A stretch of 64,000 bases of DNA, from contig JADKAN010000002.1 of assembly GCA_016719225.1 (NCBI GenBank), forward strand, positions 806,001-870,000. Reading direction: 5' to 3'. Within the stretch, counting starts at the first letter, position 1, and every line of letters starts with the position of its first letter. This DNA is from Flavobacteriales bacterium. Lineage in GTDB: Bacteria > Bacteroidota > Bacteroidia > Flavobacteriales_F > PHOS-HE28. Shown here piece after piece: positions 52,959 to 62,585 of the stretch. The notes under the pieces are model-generated. The model saw only the letters and a program-made list of their open reading frames with translations, searched no databases and had not been told where the DNA came from. Made by a program: the position numbers and the translations under genes.

Positions 52959-53771
52959 TTAACCAGCGATGTGCAGGAACACCAGCATCGAGGGCAGGGC
53001 GATGATGAAACCGTCAAAACGATCCAATACACCTCCGTGACCGGGCAACAGGTTTCCCGCGTCCTTTACGCCGGCTGCGCGTTTCAACGCACTTTCCAAC
53101 AGGTCGCCCAGCGTGGCTGTGATGCCCACCACCACGGCACAACCGGCCCAAACAGGCAAGGAGAGTTCCGGCCACGCCCAAGCGAGCACGCAGGCCGCAG
53201 CCACCGCCACTAGCACGCCACCGATAAAGCCTTCCACCGTTTTACCGGGACTTACGGCAGGTAATAGTTTTGTGCGTCCGAGAGCCCTGCCGATCAGGTA
53301 GGCCCCGCTATCGTTCGTCCATAAGAGCACCATGAAGCCAAGGAAGAGATGGTAGGACCAGCCTTGCAGCATATAGGTGACCATGCCGAACGGGATGGCG
53401 ATATAGATGATGGTGGTGAGAATGGCACCCATTTCCCGGGCGGGATGGCTCGCCCCCCGCACCAGCAGGTCCAGGATAGCGCCCAACAGCACCACCATCA
53501 CCACACAGCCAGCGCCCAACACCGTGAACGAGGAAAGGAAACCGGAAATAGCCAGCGCGAGATAGCATACCGCGGCAATGAGCATGTGCAGCTCCGCCGA
53601 TCGGCGATCGCTATGGTCCGTATCCAGCGAAAGTCCGTGCAATTCGCGTGCTGCCTGCAGGCATACGGGTAGGAACAGTAGTGTAGTGGTCACGGGTCCT
53701 GCCCAAGCAGCCGCCAGAGTGAGCAGGACGTATCCGGCACCGGTCAGGCTGCGTTTGGCCAGTTCGCTCAT
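52959..53771 (-). CDS. cdsA: Phosphatidate cytidylyltransferase
   Basis: A 270-residue membrane enzyme that makes CDP-diacylglycerol from phosphatidic acid and CTP. It has about seven or eight hydrophobic helices and the family signature near the C-terminus (SALKRAAGVKDAGNLLPGHG followed by GVLDR). It lies between ftsH and psd on one strand with short spacings, an order seen in other Bacteroidota. Confidence 0.95.
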   Translation of the reverse strand: MSELAKRSLTGAGYVLLTLAAAWAGPVTTTLLFLPVCLQAARELHGLSLDTDHSDRRSAELHMLIAAVCYLALAISGFLSSFTVLGAGCVVMVVLLGAILDLLVRGASHPAREMGAILTTIIYIAIPFGMVTYMLQGWSYHLFLGFMVLLWTNDSGAYLIGRALGRTKLLPAVSPGKTVEGFIGGVLVAVAAACVLAWAWPELSLPVWAGCAVVVGITATLGDLLESALKRAAGVKDAGNLLPGHGGVLDRFDGFIIALPSMLVFLHIAG

Positions 53772-53785
53772 GGGCCGCTCGTCGC

Positions 53786-55801
53786 TTAAGCGATGGACGT
53801 ATTTCCCGCGTTCTCCGGTGCTCCGCCTTCGGTAACAGCAGGGGCAACGGGGCCTGAACCGTTCAATGGTTTCACTGGCTTCAATACCTGCTCTTCCCGG
53901 GCGAACGGGCGGTCCCCGAAGATCTTCTCCAGGTCTTCCTTGAAGATCACCTCCTTCTCCAACAACTGTGTAGCCAAGGCGGTCAGTTTGTCCTTATTGT
54001 CGGACAGGATCTTTTTGGCACGTTCGTATTGTCCCTCTACAATGGCGCGCGCTTCTTCGTCGATCAACTGCGCGGTGTGGTCGCTATACGGCTTGCTGAA
54101 GCCGTATTCATTCTGCCCGCTGCTGTCGTAGAAACTGATGTTGCCCACCTTATCGTTCAGCCCGTAAACGGAAACCATTGCGTAAGCCTGCTTGGTCACT
54201 TTTTCCAGATCGCTCAGCGCTCCGGTGCTCACCTTTCCGTACATGATGAATTCTGCTGCCCTACCGCCCATGGCGGCGCACAACTCGTCCAGCATCTGCT
54301 CCGTGGTGGTGAGGTGGCGTTCGTCGGGAAGGTACCAGGCCGCACCTAGCGAACGGCCACGTGGTACGATTGTCACTTTCACCAAGGGCGAGGCATGTTC
54401 CACCAACCAGCTTACCGTGGCATGGCCGGCCTCATGATAGGCGATGGCGCGCTTTTCCTCGGTGGTGATGATCTTATTCTTCTTCTCCAATCCGCCGATC
54501 ACACGGTCCACGGCATCGAGGAAGTCCTGCTTCTCCACGGAAGTCTTCTTATGCCGTGCGGCGATCAGGGCGGCCTCGTTGCAGATGTTGGCGATGTCCG
54601 CTCCGCTGAATCCGGGGGTCTGCCGGGCGAGGAACTCCACGTCCACGGCGATGTCCATCTTCAGCGGCTTCAGATGGACCTTGAATATGGCCATGCGCTC
54701 ATTGAGGTCGGGCATATCCACGAAGATCTGGCGGTCGAAACGGCCCGGACGCATCAAGGCACGGTCCAGCACGTCAGCGCGGTTGGTTGCACCGATCAGG
54801 ATCACGCCGGTATTGGTGCCGAAGCCGTCCATTTCGGTGAGCAATTGGTTGAGCGTGTTCTCACGCTCATCATTGGCACCCATGCTCACGCTACGACCGC
54901 GCGCCCTACCGATCGCGTCGATCTCATCGATGAAGATGATGCTCGGTGCTTTTTCCTTGGCCTGCTTAAAGAGGTCGCGCACGCGGCTTGCACCCACGCC
55001 AACGAACATTTCCACGAAATCCGAACCGCTAAGGCTGAAGAATGGCACCTGCGCCTCACCGGCGATGGCCTTTGCGAGCAATGTTTTTCCGGTGCCGGGA
55101 GGACCCACCAGCAAAGCGCCTTTGGGGATCTTTGCGCCGAGGTCGGTGTATTTCTTCGGTGTCTTCAGGAAATCCACGATCTCCTGAAGCTCTTCCTTCG
55201 CTTCATCCAAGCCGGCCACATCGTTGAAAGTGATGTCCGTGCTTTTTCCGCCTTCGAACACCTGCGCGCGACTTTTGCCGATGTTGAAGATCTGTCCACC
55301 GGGGCCGCTGGGCCCACCCATGCGGCGCATCATGAACATCCATACCAGGGCAATGGCTCCGAGGAAGAGGATCCATTGCAGCGCCTCCTTACCGAAGTCA
55401 TTCTGCGGTTCAATGCGAACGTCCACCTTCTTGGCGCGCGCCTCTTCCACCACCTGCTGCTGCATCTGGGGAGTATTGCCGATATAGAAGGTGTACTGTG
55501 CAGCGCCCGCTTCAGGCTTGCTGGCGGCCATCTGCTTCTTGTGCTCTTCTTTCGCCAAACTGTCCTTTTTGATGGTCACCAGTACGGCATCCCCGTTCAC
55601 CACGATGCCCTGCACATCGCCAGCAGCGAGGTAGCGGTCGTAGTCGGAAATGTCGATGCGGACCAGGTTGCTGTTGAAATTGAACAGCCCCATGCCCAGT
55701 ATCATCACCACGATGACACCATAGATCCAGTAGAAGTTGAAAGGTCGTTTCGGGGGTACCGGGACCTTGTCCTTCCGGGGTTTGGTTTCGTTGTTCTCCA
55801 C
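53786..55801 (-). CDS. ftsH: ATP-dependent zinc metalloprotease FtsH
   Basis: A 671-residue membrane-anchored AAA protease. Membrane segments are at about 23-43 and 140-157, with a periplasmic domain between. The AAA module has Walker A GPPGTGKT (233-240), Walker B IIFIDEIDAIGR (288-299) and the arginine-finger region RPGRFDRQ. The M41 protease has HEAGH (His456, Glu457, His460). The start is a GTG. It degrades membrane and some soluble proteins. The C-terminal tail is Pro/Gly/Ala-rich. Confidence 0.97.
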   Translation of the reverse strand: MENNETKPRKDKVPVPPKRPFNFYWIYGVIVVMILGMGLFNFNSNLVRIDISDYDRYLAAGDVQGIVVNGDAVLVTIKKDSLAKEEHKKQMAASKPEAGAAQYTFYIGNTPQMQQQVVEEARAKKVDVRIEPQNDFGKEALQWILFLGAIALVWMFMMRRMGGPSGPGGQIFNIGKSRAQVFEGGKSTDITFNDVAGLDEAKEELQEIVDFLKTPKKYTDLGAKIPKGALLVGPPGTGKTLLAKAIAGEAQVPFFSLSGSDFVEMFVGVGASRVRDLFKQAKEKAPSIIFIDEIDAIGRARGRSVSMGANDERENTLNQLLTEMDGFGTNTGVILIGATNRADVLDRALMRPGRFDRQIFVDMPDLNERMAIFKVHLKPLKMDIAVDVEFLARQTPGFSGADIANICNEAALIAARHKKTSVEKQDFLDAVDRVIGGLEKKNKIITTEEKRAIAYHEAGHATVSWLVEHASPLVKVTIVPRGRSLGAAWYLPDERHLTTTEQMLDELCAAMGGRAAEFIMYGKVSTGALSDLEKVTKQAYAMVSVYGLNDKVGNISFYDSSGQNEYGFSKPYSDHTAQLIDEEARAIVEGQYERAKKILSDNKDKLTALATQLLEKEVIFKEDLEKIFGDRPFAREEQVLKPVKPLNGSGPVAPAVTEGGAPENAGNTSIA

Positions 55802-55808
55802 GATGTTG

Positions 55809-56186
55809 TCAGGCTACGTTGTCGTAAGTATTGCGCAGTGCGTCGGCCCAAAGCTGGTCCAAGGCATAAAAAGAACGCACATCCCGAAGGAAGATATGCG
55901 CCACTACGTCCACATAATCCAGGATGATCCACCCTGCGTTCTCCTTGCCTTCCTCGTGCCAGGGCTTCTCTTTCATCATCTGCTCCGTAAAGCGCTCCAC
56001 ACTGCGGGCGATGGCCTCCACCTGCGTCACGGAATCCCCGTGGCAAATGATGAAATGGTCGCATACCGCACCGTGCACCTCACGCAGGTCCAAGTGAACG
56101 ATATCCTTGGCCTTGATCTCCTGCATGCCTTTCACCACGGCGTCCACCAAGGGGGTGATGGGAGTTGGACGTCGGGTTTTCTTCAT
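55809..56186 (-). CDS. rsfS: Ribosomal silencing factor RsfS
   Basis: A 125-residue protein that binds ribosomal protein L14 and blocks subunit joining in stationary phase. The DUF143/RsfS core is seen: KAKDIVHLDLREVHGAVCDH, IICHGDSVTQVEAIA, and GWIILDYVDVVAHIF. The ATG at 56184-56186 gives the normal length; the frame continues upstream over the birA promoter region. It is first in the rsfS-ftsH-cdsA-psd unit; on the minus strand TACCTTTG (56207-56214) is a good -7 box. Confidence 0.93.
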   Translation of the reverse strand: MKKTRRPTPITPLVDAVVKGMQEIKAKDIVHLDLREVHGAVCDHFIICHGDSVTQVEAIARSVERFTEQMMKEKPWHEEGKENAGWIILDYVDVVAHIFLRDVRSFYALDQLWADALRNTYDNVA

Positions 56187-56263
56187 GCCGGTTAATTTGG
56201 GCGGTTCAAAGGTACGCATCCCATGCGCGCTTCCTGCGCGTGGGGTACATTCACTGGAACCCC

Positions 56264-57028
56264 ATGGCACCGATCGGTTCAAGCATCCTGGAATTGGCTT
56301 CCGTGGACAGCACCAACGCTTATGCCGCGCGTGGACTGAACGAGGGCACGTTGGGCCATGGTGATGTGGTCACCTCGGCGGAACAGACCGCCGGGCGCGG
56401 GCGGCGGGGCACGGAATGGCACACGGAGCCGGGGCTGGACCTGGCGTGCAGCGTTGTGCTGAAGCCGGAAAAATTGGATGCGGGGGACCAGTTCTTATTG
56501 GCCAAGGCCGTGGCGCTCGCCGTTCATGAAGTGGTGGCCGGGTACCTAGCGGAAGCCGGTAAGGATCCCGGCCGCGTGCACATTAAATGGCCGAACGACA
56601 TTCTGGTGGACCGCGCGAAGATCGCCGGCATTCTGGTGGAGAACGAACTGCGGGGCGCGCTGGTGTCCACCTCCATCGTGGGCATAGGCATCAACGTGGG
56701 CAGCACCGTTTTCGCCGATCACTTGCAAGCCACGAGTTTGCGCAACGAGACCGGAGCAAGCCTTGCTCCAGCGTTGGTCCTGCGCCGCTTGTGCGGGGCG
56801 TTGGAGCAGGAATGGCAGCGCATGTTCCGCGATCCCGGGGCGGTGGCCTCGGCCTATGCGGAGGAGCTGTGGGCGAAGGGCCGTTTCACCGGCTTCATCC
56901 GGGACGGTGCTCCGTGGCAAGGGCGGGCATTGGACGTGGATGCGCACGGGCGCTTGGTGGTGGAAGGCGCGGACGGGAAGGTGGAAGCGCTTGGCTTGGA
57001 GCGATTGCGTTATGGTCCCAGGAATTGA
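56264..57028 (+). CDS. birA: Biotin-[acetyl-CoA-carboxylase] ligase
   Basis: A 254-residue enzyme that activates biotin and attaches it to the biotin carboxyl carrier protein. The biotinyl-AMP loop GRGRRGT (44-50), the KWPNDI motif with the catalytic lysine region, and VGIGINVG are present. There is no N-terminal DNA-binding domain, so it is a monofunctional ligase, not a repressor. It is divergent from rsfS, with about 77 bases between the two starts. Confidence 0.95.
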   Translation: MAPIGSSILELASVDSTNAYAARGLNEGTLGHGDVVTSAEQTAGRGRRGTEWHTEPGLDLACSVVLKPEKLDAGDQFLLAKAVALAVHEVVAGYLAEAGKDPGRVHIKWPNDILVDRAKIAGILVENELRGALVSTSIVGIGINVGSTVFADHLQATSLRNETGASLAPALVLRRLCGALEQEWQRMFRDPGAVASAYAEELWAKGRFTGFIRDGAPWQGRALDVDAHGRLVVEGADGKVEALGLERLRYGPRN

Positions 57029-57075
57029 ACCGGCACCAAGCCTGCGTGGCGACCGCTGTTAATTCTCGGCAGGTA

Positions 57076-57106
57076 TTTGCAGGACTGCCGGAAAACGCTA
57101 CTTTTG
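57076..57106 (+). promoter_or_regulatory. Promoter of rpmH, full Bacteroidota consensus
   Basis: TTTG at 57076-57079 and TACTTTTG (TANNTTTG) at 57099-57106 are 19 bases apart. The start codon of rpmH is 29 bases downstream. The downstream start GCGCCCCC matches that of the tRNA-Glu promoter. Confidence 0.82.
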
Positions 57107-57135
57107 CGCCCCCCTGAACAAAATACAGCACGGCA

Positions 57136-57294
57136 ATGAAGCGTACCTACCAGCCCAGCAAGCGCAAGCGCAAGAACACCCACGGCTTCCGTGAGCGCAT
57201 GAGCACACCCGCTGGCCGCTCTGTGCTCTCGAGCCGTCGCCGCCAAGGACGCCACAAGCTCACCGTGAGCAGCGAGCCCGGCCAAGTGAAGTAA
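57136..57294 (+). CDS. rpmH: Ribosomal protein L34
   Basis: A 52-residue basic protein, MKRTYQPSKRKRKNTHGFRE at the start, then RMSTPAGRSVLSSRRRQGRH and a short acidic tail typical of Bacteroidota L34. It is part of the large ribosomal subunit near the exit tunnel. It has its own consensus promoter and terminator, so it is transcribed alone. Confidence 0.97.
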   Translation: MKRTYQPSKRKRKNTHGFRERMSTPAGRSVLSSRRRQGRHKLTVSSEPGQVK

Positions 57295-57316
57295 GCTTCA
57301 CCCTTTACTGAATTCA

Positions 57317-57343
57317 AAAAGCCCGCCTTTATGGCGGGCTTTT
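57317..57343 (+). terminator. Terminator of rpmH
   Basis: An 11-bp stem (AAAAGCCCGCC / GGCGGGCTTTT) with loop TTTAT, ending in TTTT. It starts 22 bases after the rpmH stop. Confidence 0.9.
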
Positions 57344-57360
57344 CTTTTTGGGTGATCCGA

Positions 57361-57520
57361 GAACAGCGGATGTGAGTGTGTGAGGATCAGCGGATGTTCG
57401 TCCTCCGCTTCCGCAGGGTCTCCCAACAAATCTGCGAGAGTCAGCGGACGCTGCGGTAGCAGGCTGCCCCTCACCGCTTCCGCCGGGTCTCGCCAAGAAT
57501 TGGCTGCAACGAACAGCGGA
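57361..57520. repeat. Degenerate intergenic direct repeats (CAGCGGA / CGCTTCCGC-GGGTCTC)
   Basis: CAGCGGA occurs four times (about 57364, 57388, 57442, 57513). CCGCTTCCGCAGGGTCTC at about 57404 recurs as CCGCTTCCGCCGGGTCTC at about 57474, a spacing of 70 bases. No coding sequence is seen between rpmH and the T9SS gene. It looks like a decayed non-coding duplication. Confidence 0.5.
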
Positions 57521-57549
57521 CCCTGCGTAGAAGGAAACCCGCTCTCCGA

Positions 57550-60500
57550 TCACCTCTTGATGAAGACCCCGCCAGCGACCTCTTGCCCGCTAGAGAGTAC
57601 GATGCTCACGGTGTAGCACCCTGCGGTAATACCATCCACCGCCAGTTGCAGGGCAGCGCCGTAGTTGTTCACGGGCTTGCCGCTTGCCACTTCCCGGCCC
57701 AATGCATCGCGCACCACCAGTAGCACGTTATCCGTATTGCCGGACCATTGCACGTTCAGCACATCTTCCACAGGGTTGGGATATAGGATGGGCTTTTCGC
57801 TGGACTTGGCATCCATGTTTGCGGAAACCACGAAGCTCAGCTCGGCGCTTCCATTCATGTCCACTTGTTTAAGGCGGTAGTAGTTCCAGCCGGTTACCGG
57901 TTTCGTATCGGTGAAGCGGTATTCCAATCGCTGTTCGGAATTGCCTGCAGCCGATACCAAGCCGATGCTTTCAAAGTGGAGATTGTCCATGCTGCGCTGC
58001 ACCGCGAAATGGTCGCTGTTGTGCTCCGTGGCGGTGGCCCAGTCCACATCGATCACCGGGGTGCGTGCGGTCGCGGAAAGATCCAACAGTTCCACGGGCA
58101 GCACGGTGCAATCCAGCGAGGTGCCGGGGCCGAGCTGCCAATCCAATTGGAAGGCCTGCCCTGAAGTGCTGAAATTGTCGATGTACAGCACGTAAACTTG
58201 ATCCGCAACGCCGTTGATGGACTTCACCCAGCCCGTACCGGAAGCTCCTTCGGTGGTTTGCGTAGCAGTTTCGTTCAAGCCGGTCACGGCGGGTCCCGGT
58301 GCATCATAACTGCAACGCAACGGTAGGCCGGCGGGGCACTGGGCATTGGGGTAGGGGCCCCAAACGGCGAAATCATAGTCGTCCGTACCATTGGCCGGCG
58401 TGATGCTGAAGCCAATGGTGCCGTTGTTCTGCGGAGAGAAGTAGTACCACGATCCTTGGTGCTCCGAAGAAAGACATCCCCTGTTTGCGGCATTCAGATC
58501 GTTGGTCTGGCCGGCATTGGTGCTGGAACTCGTGATCTGGGTGGACCCACAGATGGTGATAGCGCCAGCGCAATCCTGGGGTTGGGCAGGCGGCGGACTG
58601 CAACTAACCGTTTGACTGAACGTGGTACCCGCCACCGGTGGGATGGCGGATGTGAAGTAGGGAACATCGCCCAAGCGCGAAACCGTGTAGGAGTTTTGGG
58701 GTTGGCCGGGACCGGTGGCCACATAATCGAATTCGATGAGGTCACCGATGTTCACGCCGATCAGTACGGTGTTGCCGGAACCGGTAACGGTATAGCTGGT
58801 CCATGTGCCGCCATTGATGCGTACGCGCACCTTGGAGCTACCCCAACCGTTGCCGTTGCTGTCGTGCATGTTGAGCACGAACACGCAATCACCGGCGGGC
58901 GGAGGGGCACAGCTGACCTGTGCGGCCCAGCCGGGGTAATTGTCAAAAGTGCCCGAATAAAATTCAGCGGTCAGGCACCCGCTTGGGTTAGTGGCGGTTG
59001 TTACCGGTGGAAGCGTGGTACCGTAATACACTCCCAACAAGGGTGCTGCCAAGGAGTTTCCGTTGTAGAGGGTCAGGTCATCGTAGGTGTCCACATTGAA
59101 GGAACTGAAGGTCAAGGTGACCAGGTCGCCCGGTGTCGTTGGGCAGATGGTGACGATATCGTTGCTATAATCCACGTAATTCCCGCTCGCACCGCCGTTG
59201 TCATAAAACACTTGTCCACAGGTAGGCGGCGGCGGCGGGGTACCCACACACACATTGAACGTCGTGGTGGGCGAAGTGCTGTTGGAATAGGAATACACCC
59301 GGACCCAGTAGGTGGTGCCCGCGATCAAGCTGTTCAACGTCAAGGTTTCCGGGTCACTGCACGCGATGTTCGTAAGCGCACTGCAGGTACCGCTGTAAAC
59401 GGCAATGTAGAGGTCCGTAGGGCTGTTCACAATATTGTTCAGTGAAATGCGATGTACCGGACCCGTGGCGGTGAAGGTGAACCAAACATCATCATTGGGA
59501 GTGCCATTGCAGGGAGCGGTTACGACTCCGGTGGTAGCGGTGGCCCCGACCAACGTGCCAGCGGTCTGGGCTGCGCAAGCGAACGTGGGGTTAACGGTGA
59601 GCGCCGCGGCAGTGCACGGGTTGTCATTGGCAGGCGGCGGTGGTGGTGGCGGAGGAGTACCCACGCACACGTTGAAGGTAGTGGTGGGTGCGGTGCTGTT
59701 GGAATAAGAATACACCCGTATCCAATAGGTGACGCCGGCGGTCAATCCGTTCAGGGTCATGGTTTCCGGGTCGCTACAGGCGATGTTCGTAAGTGCGCCG
59801 CAAGTGCCGCTGTACACGGCTATGTAGAGGTCTGTGGGGCTGCCGGAGATGTTGTTGAGTGAAATGCGATGGGTCGGCCCCGTGGCCGTGAAGGTGAACC
59901 AAACATCATCATTGGGGGTGCCATTGCATGGGGCGGTGGCTACTCCGGTGGTAGCTGTGGCACCGGACAAGGTGCCGGCGGTCTGCGAGGCGCAAGCGTA
60001 TGTAGAGTTCACGGTGAGCGCCGTGGCGCCGCAAGGGTCATCGTTGGCGGGCGGCGGGCGGAGGCTAAAGGTCCCAGGGCATGGGCTTTGTGGCGTTGGC
60101 CAAGTATCGAACCAGATGTAATAAGTGGTTCCTGCATTCAATGTCACAACGAAACTGACCGAGGTGCCGGAGCTACCTGAGCCGTACAAACAATTATTCA
60201 AAGTGGGGCATCCGATGTAGACCATGGCTGCGCCCCATGATTGCCCGGCATAAGAAAGCTGGTAGGGAGCCGTGGTCAACGGGGTGAAACTGTATAGCGC
60301 TTCGTTCCCGTCTTTATAACCTTCGTTGCTTAGAGACCCACAAAGGGTGCCCGGCACACTGACACTGCTAAGGTCATTCGTGCTGCCACAGACCAACGCT
60401 TGGTTCACTATGGGTAATGAGGCCGGATTGATAGTGATCGCTCCTGCACATGTCGTTGCCTTGACAGGCATAGCAACAAACAATGCAACAGCAACGATCA

Positions 60501-60657
60501 GTCCGGCTTTAAACACAGGCCTAAGAAACTGTGAAGTTTCCTGGCCACCACACAATTGGGCAATTAGCGCTTGGCTCCGGAATGAAGCCGACCACTTGCC
60601 GTGTGTATTGTGTTTTTCGCTAGTGGGGTTTTGAGCAGGGGTAGTGGTTTTCGCCAT
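57550..60657 (-). CDS. Large multidomain T9SS surface protein with repeated pre-peptidase-like domains
   Basis: A 1035-residue secreted protein. A hydrophobic segment at about 52-68 (FKAGLIVAVALFVAMPVKAT) is an internal-looking signal peptide, so the N-terminus is unusually long. A beta domain, two tandem 139-residue domains (CGATALTVNSTYAC and CTAAALTVNPTFAC; FTATGPTHRISLNNI) joined by polyproline, and a CUB-like domain (GLGNPYVDYSN-type, CGQVFYDNGGASGNYV) follow. A fibronectin-like module (VELLDLSATARTPVIDVDWA) and a C-terminal T9SS type A domain (LYPNPVEDVLNV) complete it. No protease motif was found. An adhesive or matrix role is inferred. Confidence 0.85.
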   Translation of the reverse strand: MAKTTTPAQNPTSEKHNTHGKWSASFRSQALIAQLCGGQETSQFLRPVFKAGLIVAVALFVAMPVKATTCAGAITINPASLPIVNQALVCGSTNDLSSVSVPGTLCGSLSNEGYKDGNEALYSFTPLTTAPYQLSYAGQSWGAAMVYIGCPTLNNCLYGSGSSGTSVSFVVTLNAGTTYYIWFDTWPTPQSPCPGTFSLRPPPANDDPCGATALTVNSTYACASQTAGTLSGATATTGVATAPCNGTPNDDVWFTFTATGPTHRISLNNISGSPTDLYIAVYSGTCGALTNIACSDPETMTLNGLTAGVTYWIRVYSYSNSTAPTTTFNVCVGTPPPPPPPPANDNPCTAAALTVNPTFACAAQTAGTLVGATATTGVVTAPCNGTPNDDVWFTFTATGPVHRISLNNIVNSPTDLYIAVYSGTCSALTNIACSDPETLTLNSLIAGTTYWVRVYSYSNSTSPTTTFNVCVGTPPPPPTCGQVFYDNGGASGNYVDYSNDIVTICPTTPGDLVTLTFSSFNVDTYDDLTLYNGNSLAAPLLGVYYGTTLPPVTTATNPSGCLTAEFYSGTFDNYPGWAAQVSCAPPPAGDCVFVLNMHDSNGNGWGSSKVRVRINGGTWTSYTVTGSGNTVLIGVNIGDLIEFDYVATGPGQPQNSYTVSRLGDVPYFTSAIPPVAGTTFSQTVSCSPPPAQPQDCAGAITICGSTQITSSSTNAGQTNDLNAANRGCLSSEHQGSWYYFSPQNNGTIGFSITPANGTDDYDFAVWGPYPNAQCPAGLPLRCSYDAPGPAVTGLNETATQTTEGASGTGWVKSINGVADQVYVLYIDNFSTSGQAFQLDWQLGPGTSLDCTVLPVELLDLSATARTPVIDVDWATATEHNSDHFAVQRSMDNLHFESIGLVSAAGNSEQRLEYRFTDTKPVTGWNYYRLKQVDMNGSAELSFVVSANMDAKSSEKPILYPNPVEDVLNVQWSGNTDNVLLVVRDALGREVASGKPVNNYGAALQLAVDGITAGCYTVSIVLSSGQEVAGGVFIKR
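59215..60048 (-). repeat. Two tandem 417-bp repeats inside the large T9SS gene
   Basis: Units 59632-60048 and 59215-59631 each encode 139 residues of the same domain. They share most sequence, including the stretch for FTATGP and the polyproline joint. The period is 417 bases by matching the ND-N/D-PC codons. High similarity suggests recent duplication or gene conversion. Confidence 0.8.
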
Positions 60658-60908
60658 ATTGAGCAACGGGAGCAGGAGGAGCCTTGAATGAATGACGCAG
60701 GTATTGTAAAAGGTTGCCTTTCCTTTGAATGAAAGTTACCCATTATCGGAGTTAATACCGAACACACCGTCCGAAATTCGGCAACATGCAGGTAAAGGTC
60801 TCTTGCTCGGGCCGCTCCCCGCGCCCGAAAGAAAGGCATGTCGCAGCCAATGGCACGGACCATATTCGCAGAATAAGTGTCCATCTGAAAAACACTCTGA
60901 TCGTTGCC

Positions 60909-62393
60909 CTAGAATTTCTGGAAACAACCAAGGCTGGTCCGGTTGCCTGCTGGATCGATGCTGCTGAGGAAATACGTCCCTGGAGTGAACCTGCGCGTAT
61001 CCACGGTCAAGGATCTTCCATCCCCCGTAGGTTGGATGGGTACTTCAGCCATAATGCGGTCCACGGCCCCATTGATCCAAAGCGTGGCACCATTGGCCAT
61101 GGGCTCTGCGAGCTGCACGGTGAGCAGGTCATGTACCGGATCGGGGTAGAGCAGGGCGGTCGGACCCACTGCCGCTATGCACGCCTCTGTCCACGAACGT
61201 TGGGTGGTACCATCCTTATCGGTTTGGGCCAAGCGGTAATAGTTGATGCCCGGTGCAGGCACGTGGTCCACCAAGGAATAGCGCAGCACTGCGGTGGAAT
61301 TTCCCGCACCCGGTACTTCGCCAACAGGCTCAAATGCAATGTTGTCCAAGCTTCGCTCCACGGTGAAGCGGTCGTTGTTCCGCTCAGAAGCGGTGGACCA
61401 TTCCAGCAGTATGCCATCGCTTTGCGCGGTGGCGGAGAACGAAAGCAATTCCACGGGCAACGTTGAAACGTCCGGGGAAGCACAGATCAGGAACGCCCCT
61501 TGGTTGGCGTAATATGCCCAAAAGCGGATATAGACAGTATCGCCGGGCACCAAGCCGCTGCGGTCGATGGCGGGCATGTCGTCCAAAGGATAATCCTGGT
61601 CGTCGTTGCAGCCCAACAACGTCATCGGCTGGTCGCAAGAAGCAGCGCTGTAGAGTGCCATCCCGCTATCCCCTGGGCCCCCGCCATTGGCTGCGTAACT
61701 GTCCACGTACAGATGTCCGCTGGGCGGTGCGATCGCCGTATACCACACGTCGGGTTGGCCGACGTAATAGCAGCCTGGATCGGGGATGCCGGGCGTTTCG
61801 CTGGCGCTGGTATTGGTGGACGAGACCACGGAGGTGCAGTTCGTTGTGGCATCCAAGAATATGGCATCACACGGGTCATCGTTCGGCGGCGGAGGTGGGG
61901 TAGGATAGATACAGATCTGTGCGTCCGGCATGGGCGCATTGGACGCGTAGGTCTGCACACGGATCAAATAGTCCTGACCGATAACGGTGGGGACATCCGT
62001 ACTCTCACTTCCGCCGGGCCCGAGATCGTCCACGCAGAGCAGCGTACCGAGCGAACCACATGCTCCCGTCAGGATGTGAAGAATGACGTCCTCGGAATTA
62101 TTGGGTGCCAAGGTCAAGGAAGTCGTTGAACTGATAGCGGTGAACCAGCCATAGGCATCGGCATAAGGCCCTGAGTTGCAGGAGCCCGGATCGAATGTGG
62201 GGGTGAAGGTATCGGGCTTATGGAATGGCCTTGGCGTGCATCCCTCATCCACCGGGTAGCGGTTCGTTCCAAAGTAGCCACAAGCATCGCTGGCCACGTA
62301 TTGCGCCATTCCAGCCAATGGGAGTAAGGCTATTCCAGTGGCAAGCAGGAGCGTCCGCTTCAATTTTTCCAATGCCTGCCTGATAACTCCCAT
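60909..62393 (-). CDS. T9SS surface protein, relative of the large neighbour
   Basis: A 494-residue protein with a signal peptide (residues 1-30, AGMAQ). A domain beginning YVASDACGYFGTNRYPV, a segment of the pre-peptidase-like family (NDDPCDAIFLDATTNC), the shared fibronectin-like module (VELLSFSATAQSDGILLEWS) and a C-terminal T9SS type A domain (LLYPDPVHDLLTVQL) follow. No enzymatic motif was found. It may be co-expressed with its neighbours, but 251 bases separate it from the next gene downstream. The ATG at 62391-62393 gives a normal signal peptide. Confidence 0.82.
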   Translation of the reverse strand: MGVIRQALEKLKRTLLLATGIALLPLAGMAQYVASDACGYFGTNRYPVDEGCTPRPFHKPDTFTPTFDPGSCNSGPYADAYGWFTAISSTTSLTLAPNNSEDVILHILTGACGSLGTLLCVDDLGPGGSESTDVPTVIGQDYLIRVQTYASNAPMPDAQICIYPTPPPPPNDDPCDAIFLDATTNCTSVVSSTNTSASETPGIPDPGCYYVGQPDVWYTAIAPPSGHLYVDSYAANGGGPGDSGMALYSAASCDQPMTLLGCNDDQDYPLDDMPAIDRSGLVPGDTVYIRFWAYYANQGAFLICASPDVSTLPVELLSFSATAQSDGILLEWSTASERNNDRFTVERSLDNIAFEPVGEVPGAGNSTAVLRYSLVDHVPAPGINYYRLAQTDKDGTTQRSWTEACIAAVGPTALLYPDPVHDLLTVQLAEPMANGATLWINGAVDRIMAEVPIQPTGDGRSLTVDTRRFTPGTYFLSSIDPAGNRTSLGCFQKF

Positions 62394-62585
62394 TACTCCT
62401 GTGTATGCGGTTCATTTTGTCCGCAATGGCCACACAGAGCGTGCCGATCGTGCTCCGATGTGGATGATAGGAAAATGCAAGAGGCGGTCCTTCCAAGAAG
62501 TTGAACTGGAAGTAGCACTTTTTGAACACGCTGCCCCGTCGGCTGATAGCGGAGGAATATCACGTGGGAAGGGAAGCCGGAACGA

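Noticed and set aside
54395..55927. 510-residue open frame antisense to ftsH
   Set aside because: It lies opposite a certain gene with full AAA and protease motifs; long antisense frames are expected at this G+C.
58456..59445. 329-residue frame antisense to the large T9SS gene
   Set aside because: Low-complexity shadow of the repeat domains; no start signal.
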